A DNA stretch of 55,077 nt from Akkermansia muciniphila (lineage in GTDB: Bacteria > Verrucomicrobiota > Verrucomicrobiia > Limisphaerales > SIAT01), in contig CAMASG010000006.1 in assembly GCA_945860945.1 (NCBI GenBank), positions 1 through 55,077 of the forward strand, written 5' to 3'. Shown piece after piece: positions 23,785 to 32,900 of the stretch. The position numbers and the translations under genes are program-made. The notes under the pieces are model-generated. The model searched no databases and was not told the origin of the DNA. It worked only from the letters and a program-made list of their open reading frames with translations. Each line of letters opens with the position of its first letter. Position 1 is the first letter of the stretch.

Positions 23785-24252
23785 ATGAAGAAGGAAGTTG
23801 TGCCAGTCCAGATCCGCGGCATCCTGCCGGCGAACAGCGGCGCGGCCATCTTTCTCGGCAATGACGACAAGGTCTTCGTCATCCAAGTCGAGGCGGCGAT
23901 GGCCACTGTGATTGGGATGTTTCTGCGCGATGCGCCGAAGGAACGCCCTCTCACGCACGATCTCATCAACAGCGTTTTCAAAGGGCTCGATGTGAAGGTC
24001 GAGCGCGTCGTCATCACCGAATTGAAGAACGCGACCTACTTTGCGCGGCTCATTCTCCAGCAGGAAAATGAGCTGGGTCGAAAAATCGTGGAGGTAGACG
24101 CCCGGCCGAGCGATTGCCTCGCGCTTGCTTCCGCGCACAAGGCGCCCATCTACGTTTCCGCGGTGCTCTTCGAGCAGGTCGAGGATATGTCCGCGTATCT
24201 CGACGGTATCAACGAAGGCGGCAGCGAGAGCAGCGAAGAATCCGAGACCTGA
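23785..24252 (+). CDS. Bifunctional nuclease (BFN/DUF151) family protein
   Basis: A 155-aa DUF151 protein. VPVQIRGILPANSGAAIFLGNDDKVFVIQVEAAMA and LPANSG match the N-terminal half; RPLTHDLINSVFKGLDVKVERVVITELKNATYFARL and VDARPSDCLALA are the conserved core, the last being diagnostic. The fold is known from plant BFN nucleases and a Thermotoga protein; the bacterial function is not settled. The TTG start at 23755 in the track is replaced by the ATG at 23785. TTGTGT-17-TAGAGT lies 11 nt upstream. holA follows after 3 bp. Confidence 0.85.
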   Translation: MKKEVVPVQIRGILPANSGAAIFLGNDDKVFVIQVEAAMATVIGMFLRDAPKERPLTHDLINSVFKGLDVKVERVVITELKNATYFARLILQQENELGRKIVEVDARPSDCLALASAHKAPIYVSAVLFEQVEDMSAYLDGINEGGSESSEESET

Positions 24253-24255
24253 CCG

Positions 24256-25404
24256 ATGCCTCCCAGCGCCGCTCAACCCGCCGGCCCTGTCGTCCTCATC
24301 TGCGGCGACGATGATTTCGGCGTGAGCCAGCGTGCGCGGCAGCTTTATCAATCGTGGTGCGCCGAAATCGGCGGGATGGATCACGAGACGATTGACGCGG
24401 CGTCGGGCAATTCCGGTGAAGCGCTCAAATCCATCGGGCGTTTGCGCGAGGCGCTCAACACACTTCCTTTCTTCGGCGGCGGCAAAGCCGTCTGGTTCAA
24501 GGACTGCACTTTCCTCGGTGACGACCGCACCGCGTCCGCCTCGGCCGTCACCGAAACGCTCGGCGAGTTGGCGCAGGAGCTGAAGGCCTTCCGTTGGGAA
24601 GGCGTTCGGTTGCTCATCAGCGCCGGCAAAGTGGACAAGCGGAAGACGTTTTACAAAACCATCGAGAAGCTCGGCGCGGTGGAAAGTTTCGTCGCGCTTT
24701 CGATTGATGACCGTGACTGGGCCGCGCGCGCCGAGGAGATTGTTCTGAAAAAGTTTCGCGCGCTGAAACGTTCCATCACCGACGAGGCTCTGGCTGAGAT
24801 CGTGCAGGCCGTCGGTCCGAACGCCCGCCAACTCGAGAGCGAGGTGGAGAAGGTGACGCTTTACGCCGCCGACCGCGCCGAGGTGGGAGTGGACGACGTG
24901 CTGGCGGTCGTCTCGCGCAACAAGCAAGCGCGCGCTTTCGCGCTGGGCGACGCTCTCGGTGACCGCGATTTGCCGCGCTTGCTCCGCTGTCTCGACGAGG
25001 AGTTGTGGGAAATGGAGACCGATCGGCAGAAGTCCGAAATCGGGTTGCTTTACGGATTGATCACCAAAGTTCGAGCGCTGCTTTTTCTGAAAGAGATGCT
25101 CGCCTCGGGCTGGCTGAAAGAGGAGCGCGATTACAACCGGTTCAAAGCCCAGATCGAGCGCGTACCGACGGAAGGGCTGCCCACGGATCGGCGCATCAAT
25201 CCGCTGGCGCTCAATCCCTACGTGCTTTTCAAGGCGCTACCGCAGGCGCGGCGTTGGCCTTCAGGCGATCTCGTGCGCGCGCTTGATTTGCTGCTGCAGT
25301 GCAACCGCCGGCTCGTCTCCAGGGGCCTCGACACGGAGCTGGTGCTGCAACAGACCTTGACGCAGATTCTCCGCGCCGACACATTGGCAGTGACAGGACG
25401 TTGA
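24256..25404 (+). CDS. holA: DNA polymerase III subunit delta
   Basis: A 382-aa clamp-loader delta subunit that opens the beta sliding clamp. PVVLICGDDDFGVSQRARQL is the N-terminal region and FFGGGKAVWFKDCTFL the clamp-contact surface. SITDEALAEIVQAVGPNARQLESEVEKVTLYA is the helical lid, and FALGDALGDRDLPRLLRCLDE and LITKVRALLFLKEML form the C-terminal collar. It begins 3 bp after the BFN gene, so both are in the same transcript, followed by the STAS gene after a 30-bp gap. Confidence 0.9.
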   Translation: MPPSAAQPAGPVVLICGDDDFGVSQRARQLYQSWCAEIGGMDHETIDAASGNSGEALKSIGRLREALNTLPFFGGGKAVWFKDCTFLGDDRTASASAVTETLGELAQELKAFRWEGVRLLISAGKVDKRKTFYKTIEKLGAVESFVALSIDDRDWAARAEEIVLKKFRALKRSITDEALAEIVQAVGPNARQLESEVEKVTLYAADRAEVGVDDVLAVVSRNKQARAFALGDALGDRDLPRLLRCLDEELWEMETDRQKSEIGLLYGLITKVRALLFLKEMLASGWLKEERDYNRFKAQIERVPTEGLPTDRRINPLALNPYVLFKALPQARRWPSGDLVRALDLLLQCNRRLVSRGLDTELVLQQTLTQILRADTLAVTGR

Positions 25405-25434
25405 TCCCGTCGAGGAGTCGTAACCAACGCTTCA

Positions 25435-25956
25435 ATGCCCAACCCCCCCGCCAGTTTGATGGTCGCCGTCGTCGGTCCCGCCGTCTGTGTGAAGATTTCC
25501 GGCCGAGCGAGCTTCGCTTCCAGTGTGGATTTCAAAACGCTGGTGAACGAGTTGGCCCAGCGCGGCCACCGGCGTTTCGTGCTCGACCTCGCCGATTGCT
25601 TGGTGATGGACAGCACTTTCCTCGGCGTACTGGCGAGCCTCGCCATCAAGGCCAGCAAAGTGCCTGAGACCGCCGCCGGTCTTTTTGAGTTGCTCAACCC
25701 CAACGCGCGCGTGAGCGATTTGCTGGAGAGCCTCGGTGTGGCGCACCTTTTCAAATTCATCACCGGTGATAACCCTGTGATTGCGGACTACAAACCGGTG
25801 GCCGCCGGCACCGCCACACGCGCGGAGATGACCGGGACCTCGATTGAGGCGCACCAGACGCTGATGCAGGTCAACCCTCAGAACGTCGCCAAGTTCAAGG
25901 ACGTCGTCCAGTTTCTCGCCGAGGATCTCAAGCGTCAGGAAACGGCCGCGCTCTGA
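25435..25956 (+). CDS. STAS domain protein (anti-sigma factor antagonist-like)
   Basis: A 173-aa protein with a STAS domain in residues 7-115. VLDLADCLVMDSTFLGVLASLA carries Ser60, the site that is phosphorylated in SpoIIAA-type antagonists. The rest (from about residue 120) is an extra tail with no recognised domain. No anti-sigma kinase or phosphatase is in the window, so the partner is unknown. It lies between holA and the helicase gene and may serve general stress or cell-envelope signalling. Confidence 0.8.
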   Translation: MPNPPASLMVAVVGPAVCVKISGRASFASSVDFKTLVNELAQRGHRRFVLDLADCLVMDSTFLGVLASLAIKASKVPETAAGLFELLNPNARVSDLLESLGVAHLFKFITGDNPVIADYKPVAAGTATRAEMTGTSIEAHQTLMQVNPQNVAKFKDVVQFLAEDLKRQETAAL

Positions 25957-26052
25957 CCGGTTGCGCCCGATTTGGGGCGTTTTTCACCTGTCGAAAACTT
26001 TTCCCGTCGGCCGCTTGCTTTCGCCCGTTCGCGTCCTAAACTCCGCGCGCTG

Positions 26053-28077
26053 ATGGTAGATTTGGACGTGTTGAATCGGGAGCAACGGGCCGCCGCTGAG
26101 CAGATTCGCGGCCCGGTGCTCATCCTTGCCGGCGCCGGCACGGGCAAGACCAAGACAGTCACCCACCGCATCGCTTACATGATTGGCCGTGGCGTCGCGC
26201 CCGGGAACATTCTCGCCGTCACTTTCACCAACAAAGCCGCGCGCGAGATGTTTGACCGCGTGAACCAGCTCCTGCCGCGCCGTCGGTCCGAGAATGGCGA
26301 GAAGCCCGACCGGCCGACTCTCTGCACCTTTCACTCGCTTTGCGTGCGCATCCTCCGTCAGCACATCGAGAAGCTCGGCTACAAGCGCAACTTCGTCATC
26401 TACGACGAGTCGGAGCAGTTGTCGGCGGTGAAGAAAATCCTCAGCCACATTTCGGCGAAGGGCGAGAAGACCGATCCGAAAGCGATTCTCTCGCTTCTCA
26501 GCCGTTACAAGAACGGCGGCACGCAGGCCGCGGCGTTCGCCGACGAGAGCGTTCGCGCGATGGCCGAACATATCCGCAAACGTTACGAGTCCGCTTTGCG
26601 TGCCTGCAACGCGGTGGATTTCGATGATCTCATTCTGCTCACGCTGCGCCTTTTCAAAGAGCATCCGGACGCGCTGGAGGCCTGTCGCGCCAAGTATCGC
26701 TACGTGATGGTGGATGAGTATCAGGACACCAACGCGGCGCAGTTCGAGTTGATCCACTCGCTCACCGTCGAGCATCGCAACCTCTGCGTGGTGGGCGACG
26801 ATGATCAATCCATCTACGGCTGGCGCGGCGCGGAGGTCGCGAACCTACTCGAACTCGAGAAGCATTTTCCCGAGGTGAAGGTGATCAAGCTCGAGCAGAA
26901 CTATCGCTCGACGAACACGATTCTCGCCGCGGCGAACGCGGTCATCAAAAACAATCCGCGCCGTCGGCCGAAGCAGCTTTGGTCGAGCAAAGGGCAGGGG
27001 AACAAAATCCGTCTCGCCGCTTTCGTTGACGACGAGGAGGAGGCTCGCGTGGTGGTCGAGGAGATCGAGGCTGATCGTCTGATGTATCGCGTGCCGTGGC
27101 GCGAGCAGGCGATTCTCTTCCGCACGAACCAGCAGTCGCGCTCTCTCGAGACTGCTCTGCGCAAGAGCAGCGTGCGTTATCATCTCGTCGGCGGGCAGAG
27201 CTTTTTCGACCGGCGCGAGATACGTGACTTCCTCGCTTACCTCAAACTTTTCATCAATCCGCACGACGACGTGAGCCTGCTGCGCATTGCCAACGTCCCC
27301 GCGCGCGGCTTGAGTGATGTGACGATGGAACGTCTGCTCGCCGCGAGTCAGGAGCGTTCCTGTTCCGTCTTTAGCGCGATGCGCCACACCGATGTTCAGG
27401 CGCAATTCCTGCCGAAGGCGCGCGAGGCCATCGCTGCGTTCATCGTCTTTGTCGAGGAGACGCGCGCGCCACTGGGCGCGGAGGAAAGTTTTTCGCTGCC
27501 CGCGTGGGCAGAGCGTTTTCTCGCCGAGACCGGTTATATCGATGAGCTGCGCCATTCCGAGAAGAACCCCGATACGGCTGAGAACCGCGTACGCAATTTG
27601 AAGGAACTCGTCGTCACGCTCGACGGCAAAGAGCCTGAATTGCGGCCGGCTGAGCGTCTGCAGAACTTTCTCGAGGCACTCACGCTCGACGCCGACCGCA
27701 AAGACGAGAAAGAGACTGCGGCCGATGCCGTCACGCTCATCACGATGCACTCGTGCAAAGGGCTCGAGTATCCGCGCGTGCACATCGTGGGGTTGGAGGA
27801 TGGCCTGCTACCGCACTCGCGATCGAAGGTCGAGGGCACGATGGATGAGGAGCGTCGGCTTTTTTACGTGGCCATCACGCGCGCGAAAGAGGCGCTCACC
27901 ATCAGCCACTGCGGCGGGCGCAAGAAGTATGGCCAGTTGCTGCCGTGCCATCCCTCGCCTTTTCTCAAAGAGCTGCCGGCCGAGTTGATCGAGGACGTGG
28001 ATGAGGTGGGCAAACAACCGGTCAGCGTGGAAGCGGGCAAGAACATGTTCGCCGCTTTGCGGGCCGCGCTGGAATGA
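26053..28077 (+). CDS. UvrD/Rep/PcrA-type ATP-dependent DNA helicase
   Basis: A 674-aa superfamily 1A helicase. ILAGAGTGKTKTVTHRI is motif I (Walker A), TFTNKAAREM motif Ia, VMVDEYQDTN motif II, VVGDDDQSIYGWRGA motif III, KLEQNYRS motif IV, VTLITMHSCKGLEYPRVHIVGLEDGLLPHSR motif V and RLFYVAITRAKEAL motif VI. The C-terminal interaction tail is shorter than in typical PcrA, which is nearer 720 aa. The ORF track begins at a TTG (25972); ATG 26053 is used, with a possible TTGCTT-16-TAAACT upstream. UvrD, Rep and PcrA cannot be distinguished here. Confidence 0.9.
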   Translation: MVDLDVLNREQRAAAEQIRGPVLILAGAGTGKTKTVTHRIAYMIGRGVAPGNILAVTFTNKAAREMFDRVNQLLPRRRSENGEKPDRPTLCTFHSLCVRILRQHIEKLGYKRNFVIYDESEQLSAVKKILSHISAKGEKTDPKAILSLLSRYKNGGTQAAAFADESVRAMAEHIRKRYESALRACNAVDFDDLILLTLRLFKEHPDALEACRAKYRYVMVDEYQDTNAAQFELIHSLTVEHRNLCVVGDDDQSIYGWRGAEVANLLELEKHFPEVKVIKLEQNYRSTNTILAAANAVIKNNPRRRPKQLWSSKGQGNKIRLAAFVDDEEEARVVVEEIEADRLMYRVPWREQAILFRTNQQSRSLETALRKSSVRYHLVGGQSFFDRREIRDFLAYLKLFINPHDDVSLLRIANVPARGLSDVTMERLLAASQERSCSVFSAMRHTDVQAQFLPKAREAIAAFIVFVEETRAPLGAEESFSLPAWAERFLAETGYIDELRHSEKNPDTAENRVRNLKELVVTLDGKEPELRPAERLQNFLEALTLDADRKDEKETAADAVTLITMHSCKGLEYPRVHIVGLEDGLLPHSRSKVEGTMDEERRLFYVAITRAKEALTISHCGGRKKYGQLLPCHPSPFLKELPAELIEDVDEVGKQPVSVEAGKNMFAALRAALE

Positions 28078-28112
28078 TTTGAAGGCGCGGTTTTCAGCAT
28101 CGATCGAAAAAG

Positions 28113-28143
28113 AAAAGGGCCGGCATGAAGCCGGCCCTTCTTG
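28113..28143. terminator. Bidirectional rho-independent terminator
   Basis: A perfect 8-bp stem GGGCCGGC / GCCGGCCC (28117-28124 and 28130-28137) has a 5-nt loop, A-rich on one side (AGAAAA) and T-rich on the other (TTCTTGTTT). It separates the helicase gene from the convergent PQQ gene and works from either strand. Confidence 0.9.
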
Positions 28144-28161
28144 TTTAAGATAGAGAGGTTG

Positions 28162-29379
28162 TTAATTCCCCTTCACGTCGTAGGCGAACAGCGCGTCTTG
28201 ATCGCGCAGGTAGAGCCGGCCGTTGGCGATGACGGGGTGCGCCCATGAATTTTCCTTCCCGCGCTCGGGTTGGTCGAAGCGGCCCTTCTCGACGTAGCCC
28301 TTTGTCGTCGCCTCGATGAGCGCCGTGGTGCCTTTGCCGCCTTCGCTGCGAATCACGAAATGGCCGTCCGCATAAGCGATGGAGCCTTTGCCCACGCCTT
28401 TGTCGCTCCAGACGATTTCGCCGGTCTTTAGATTCTGGCAGACCCAACCTTTGCCGTCGGAAAAGCCGAACAGGTGGCCGTCCTTGAGAATCACGCCGCC
28501 GTGGTGGTTCGCCATGTTCTTGTTCGCATACATTTCTTCAGGCGAAGCGGAGCTGCCGACTTTGAAGGCATTGCAGCCGACGCCGTAGCCGCTGGTGACA
28601 TACACAATACCGTCGCTGAAAATCGGCGTCGGAATCACCGCAGTCTGGCCTTTGCGCGGCGCACGCCAGAGCAAGGCACCGGTGGCGGCGTCCACGCTGG
28701 CCACGCTTTCAGCGGTGAACTGCACGTACTGGCGCTTGCCGCTGTAGTTGACGGGAACGATGGAGGAGTAATGCGCCCCGTCGGTGAACTCCTTGCTTTG
28801 CCAGATGGCCGCGCCGGTCTTCTTGTCGAGCGCGACGATCGCGCCGTTCTTGCCGCCGGGCGTGACGAGCACTTTATTGCCGTCCACGAGCGGCGACTCG
28901 GTGTATTGCCAACCGGAGAAGCGTCCGCCGAAATCGGTCACCAGATTCTTGCGCCAGACTTCCTTGCCGTCCTTCGCCTGCAGGCAGACGAAGTCGCCGA
29001 ACTGCCCGAGCGCGTAAACGAGGTCGCCATCCACCGTCGGCGTGCAGCGCGTGCCTTTGTAACTGCCGCCCGGCTTGCCGACCGGCGCGGAGACCCAGAG
29101 CGGCTTGCCATCCTTCTCATTGTAAGCGCGGACGAGGCTGGCGTCCGGACCATCGCCCATCGTGAAGATGCTGCCATTGGCGACCGACAGGCTCGAATAA
29201 CCGACACCCATATCGGTGGCTTTCCACGCGAGCGTCGGTCCGCCGGCGGGCCATTGTTTGAGCAGGCCGGTCTCGGTGGAGAGACCGTCGCGGTTCGGTC
29301 CGCGCCACGTCGGCCAGTCGGTGGCGTGGAGGGAGGAAGCGATTGCAGTGGCGAGAAGAAGTGTGGTTGTGAAACGCAT
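28162..29379 (-). CDS. PQQ-binding-like beta-propeller protein, secreted
   Basis: A 405-aa protein. MRFTTTLLLATAIASSLHA is a signal peptide. WPTWRGPNRDGLSTETGLLKQWPAGGPTLAW is a hallmark of secreted PVC propeller proteins. Repeated blades are seen as VYALGQFGDFVCLQAKDGKEVWRKNL, IVALDKKTGAAIWQSK, SVDAATGALLWRAP and CQNLKTGEIVWSDKG. No dehydrogenase catalytic residues are evident, so enzymatic use of PQQ is not supported. The track ORF begins at 29586; MRFTTT at 29379 is chosen. It is divergent from the 71-aa ORF across 192 bp. Confidence 0.85.
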   Translation of the reverse strand: MRFTTTLLLATAIASSLHATDWPTWRGPNRDGLSTETGLLKQWPAGGPTLAWKATDMGVGYSSLSVANGSIFTMGDGPDASLVRAYNEKDGKPLWVSAPVGKPGGSYKGTRCTPTVDGDLVYALGQFGDFVCLQAKDGKEVWRKNLVTDFGGRFSGWQYTESPLVDGNKVLVTPGGKNGAIVALDKKTGAAIWQSKEFTDGAHYSSIVPVNYSGKRQYVQFTAESVASVDAATGALLWRAPRKGQTAVIPTPIFSDGIVYVTSGYGVGCNAFKVGSSASPEEMYANKNMANHHGGVILKDGHLFGFSDGKGWVCQNLKTGEIVWSDKGVGKGSIAYADGHFVIRSEGGKGTTALIEATTKGYVEKGRFDQPERGKENSWAHPVIANGRLYLRDQDALFAYDVKGN

Positions 29380-29571
29380 AGGCGGGTTTGACGAGTTAAA
29401 TTGACTGCGCCTTCGATACGCTTTCGGCTCGTGTGTGGCAACCCATTTCTGGCGGCAAAACATTGCTGAAGTTGAGACAAGTTGGTTTACAGCGCGCCGC
29501 GAAATTAATCCTAAGTTCGTGCGTTTTTTTGCCGACCTATAGTTTCGGGTTCGTTTCTTAATTAAACTATC

Positions 29572-29787
29572 ATGGACGGGATCCAAAGTGACCGCGCGGC
29601 CGCGCCACGGATGGAATTATTTTCCAACGCCGACCAGTTCCGTCGTGAAATCGCACGATTGAATCAAGGCGCCTTCTCTTTGGTCGATGCGGAGAATTCC
29701 CCGCGCGGCATCATCATCACGCAGGGCGCTTCCGGAATCGTCGGTCCCACCCCAAAAGCCGGTTTCATCCTGAACGCCTACGCCTGA
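29572..29787 (+). CDS. Small hypothetical protein (71 aa)
   Basis: An orphan ORF with no family I know: MELFSNADQFRREIARLNQGAFSLVDAENSPRGIIITQGASGIVGPTPKAGFILNAYA in its latter part. It has no signal or membrane segment. Third-position bases are GC-biased like neighbouring genes, so it may be real. The 192-bp upstream region (29380-29571) is AT-rich for this genome (TTCTTAATTAAACTATC just before the ATG), as would suit a promoter. It precedes the alpha-2-macroglobulin gene by 130 bp. Confidence 0.5.
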   Translation: MDGIQSDRAAAPRMELFSNADQFRREIARLNQGAFSLVDAENSPRGIIITQGASGIVGPTPKAGFILNAYA

Positions 29788-29902
29788 TTTGGCGTTCGGC
29801 ATTCCCTTTCGCCCGCTCCTTCCTCTTGGTGAATAACGGGTGAACAACTTCACCTCGCCCGAGGGTTTCGGCACGCGTACCGTCGCTGCTGCCCCAACCG
29901 GC

Positions 29903-29911
29903 AATCGAGGG
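29903..29911 (+). promoter_or_regulatory. Ribosome binding site that decides the A2M start
   Basis: The purine-rich GAGGG just before 29912 is followed by ATGAACATG. It lies 6 nt before the ATG at 29918 but abuts the ATG at 29912, which favours 29918 as start. Confidence 0.5.
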
Positions 29912-29917
29912 ATGAAC

Positions 29918-32900
29918 ATGTTTTCAATTCAAGCGCGTGCTCAACAGCAGCGTCCGTTTTTTTGGTTTCTCGCACCGCGCTTTTTCGCGTTTCTTCTGCT
30001 GCTGGGATTGGCCGCGTGCGGCGGTGCCGGAAAACGCGTGGAGCAAGGCGCTCGGCTGATGCTCGCGCATGATGAACTGGGGCCGACCAGCACCTTCGAG
30101 GTGCGTTTTGATGATGAGGTCGTGGCTGGCGATTCCGTCGGCTTGCCCGCCACCGAATCGCCGCTGATTTTTGAACCGCCGTTGACGGGGCAATTCGTCT
30201 GGCTCAGCCGCCGCAGCGGTGTCTTCACGCCGAGCGAACCGTTCAAGCTCGACCAAACCTACCGCGTGCGCCTTCGCCACGAGTTGAAGAACGCGGACGG
30301 TCGTCCACTGGTTGCGCGCATCGATCGCGCCTTCACCACGCCGGCATTGACGGTGGTCGGCCGTTTGCAAGGGAGCTGGGAAGGTGGCGACACTTTTGGG
30401 AGCGTGGCGCTGACTTTCAACGCTGCCGTGCTGGCGGAGAAAGCCGAGCGATTTCTCGAGTTCCGCGACAAAAACAATCGCAGCGTGCCCGCGGCGGTCG
30501 TGCAGATGCCACGCGCGGTCGGTTCATTGGAATGGGATGGCAACGAGCCGATGCCGACGTGGGACGCCCGTTTCCATGCCGCACGAAAGAAACCTGCGGC
30601 GGCCGCGCAGATGTCGCGTTTGCGTGGGGCGGAAAATAAAAACGAGCCGAGAAACGAACCGGTCGCCAACCGCATCGTCGTCACTCCTGCGCGGCCGTTG
30701 CCCGAAGGCGAAGGCTGGCGGTTGGTCGCGCGTGCGGGATTGCCAAGCGCGTCGGGGGTTCTTCGTTCGCGCAAAGCGGCCGAAATCGTTGTGGGCGACG
30801 TGAAGCCGTTTTCCGTGACGGTGGTGACGCCGGAGAACGAGGTGGGCCGCGGCCGCTGGTTGGCTATTCAGTTTTCCAGAAACCTCGAGCCGGAGACGGA
30901 TACTGAGCTTTTGCTGAAGCGGGTTTCTATCACGCCTCGCCCCGTTGACTTGAACGCCACGGTGTATGGCAACTTCATCCATTTCACCGGCGCGTTCGAG
31001 TTAGGGAAACCGTATGCGATCGCGCTTCCGGCCGGTTTGAAATCCGCCACCGGCCACGCGATGAAACAGGCGCACAGCGAGAGCGTGACGTTCCGGCCGA
31101 TCGAGCCACGCGTGCAACTCGCGAGTTTCTCCGCCTCGCAGTTCGCCACCGGTCAGCGGCGCTTCGAACTCGTGAGCGTCAACAACACCTCGCTCCACGT
31201 TCGCGCCAAACGGCTCGGCCGCGACACGCTCATCCACGCGCTGCGCGGCTACCAGCGATACGCCGGAGATTTTCACAGCAGATTCTCCGACGACGCCGAG
31301 CGCGCTCGGCCGCTCGATTACAACCTGATGGCCGGCCAAACGATCTTCAATCGGACTTTGGATCCCAATGCGCCTGTCGATACCGCGAAGAAGATGGAGC
31401 TGCCTTTGAATGAACTTCTCGGCGAGGCGAAGGTCGGCGCGATTTTCGTCTCGGTGGATGGAGCGAACCAGCAAAGTGGCACTCGCAATCGGCTGGCGGT
31501 TCAGACGCAGACGTTGTTGCAGGTCACCGACCTCGGCTTGGTCTGGAAACGCGCCGGTGAAAAGCTGTTCGTCCACGTTTTCTCGCTCGCGACCGGTCAG
31601 CCGGTGGCGAAGGCGGATGTCCGGATTTTCAACGACGAGAACATCGAGCTCAACACCGCGCAGACGGACGAGAATGGCGTGGCGCAGCTCGCCTCCGAGA
31701 AGCGCGCGGTCTGGCTGATGGCCGAGCACGGGGATGATTTGCACGCGCTGCGGTTGCAGAGCTGGGATACGACGTTTCCGTTGCACCGCTTCAATCTACC
31801 GATGGATTGGAGCGGCGATTCTGCGGATGCCAATAAGCTGCTGATCTTCACCGATCGGCCGGTTTATCGCCCCGGCGAGATGGTTCATCTGAAGGGCGTC
31901 GCGCGGCGTTTCCAACAAGGCGGTCTCGTCGCGCCGAGCAAATTACGCGGCCAACTGAAATGCTTCGATGCGCGCAATCATCCGTTCTTCGAGACCAACG
32001 TCGTTTTCACCGCTCATGGTTCCGTGGATGCCGACATCGCATTGCCGCAAGGCGTGCTCGGGCATTATCGCGTCGAGATTTCTGCCAGCGGGTTCAACGC
32101 GTCGCATTCTTTCGCCGTGCAGGAATTTAAGCCGAACGCGTTTCAAATCACGCTGCCAACGAAGCATCAGTTTGCGCCCGACGAACCGATCCGCCTGCCG
32201 CTGAAGGCGGCCTATTACTTCGGCAAACCGCTCGCCAAAGCGGAGGTGCGCTGGTCGCTCGACGCCACGGAAGATGAACCGTGGCTTCACAATGTCGACG
32301 GCTTTGCGTTCTTCGATCAGGCCGGTCGCATTGATAATGAACAGGGCCCCGCGCCGCTCGTGATCACCGGATCAGGCCGCCTCGATGAGCGCGGCGGAAT
32401 CACGCTCGATCCTGAATTGCCGGCGAACGCGCACACACCGCGGCCGCTCTCAGTGGAGCTGCTCGTCGAAGTCACGGACGTGAACCAGCAGACCCTTTCC
32501 GCCAGCGGCCGTTACACGCGCCACAGCTCGTCGCATTATCTCGGTCTTCGTTTGCCGCACGAAGTGCTGCGCGTCGGCGAACCGTTGAAGATGGAGATGA
32601 TCGGCGTCGGTACGGATGGGTCGCCATTGTCGGCGGCGACCGATGTTGAAGTCACGCTTTCCAAGGTTGAGTGGCATTCGCTCCGTCAGAAAGGCGCGGG
32701 CGGCGCCATGATTTACAAAAACGAACGGCGCGTGGAAAAAGTCGCTGCGCAAAATCTGAGCACGCAGGTCGCGCGCCATGAGGGGAACGGCGAGTGGACA
32801 ACCCGCGGCGCGGTGGTCACGAAATTGATTCCGCCCGGCCCTGGCGAATATGTGGTCGAGGCGCGCGGCGTGGATGGCGCGGGCCGTCCGGTGTTCACTG

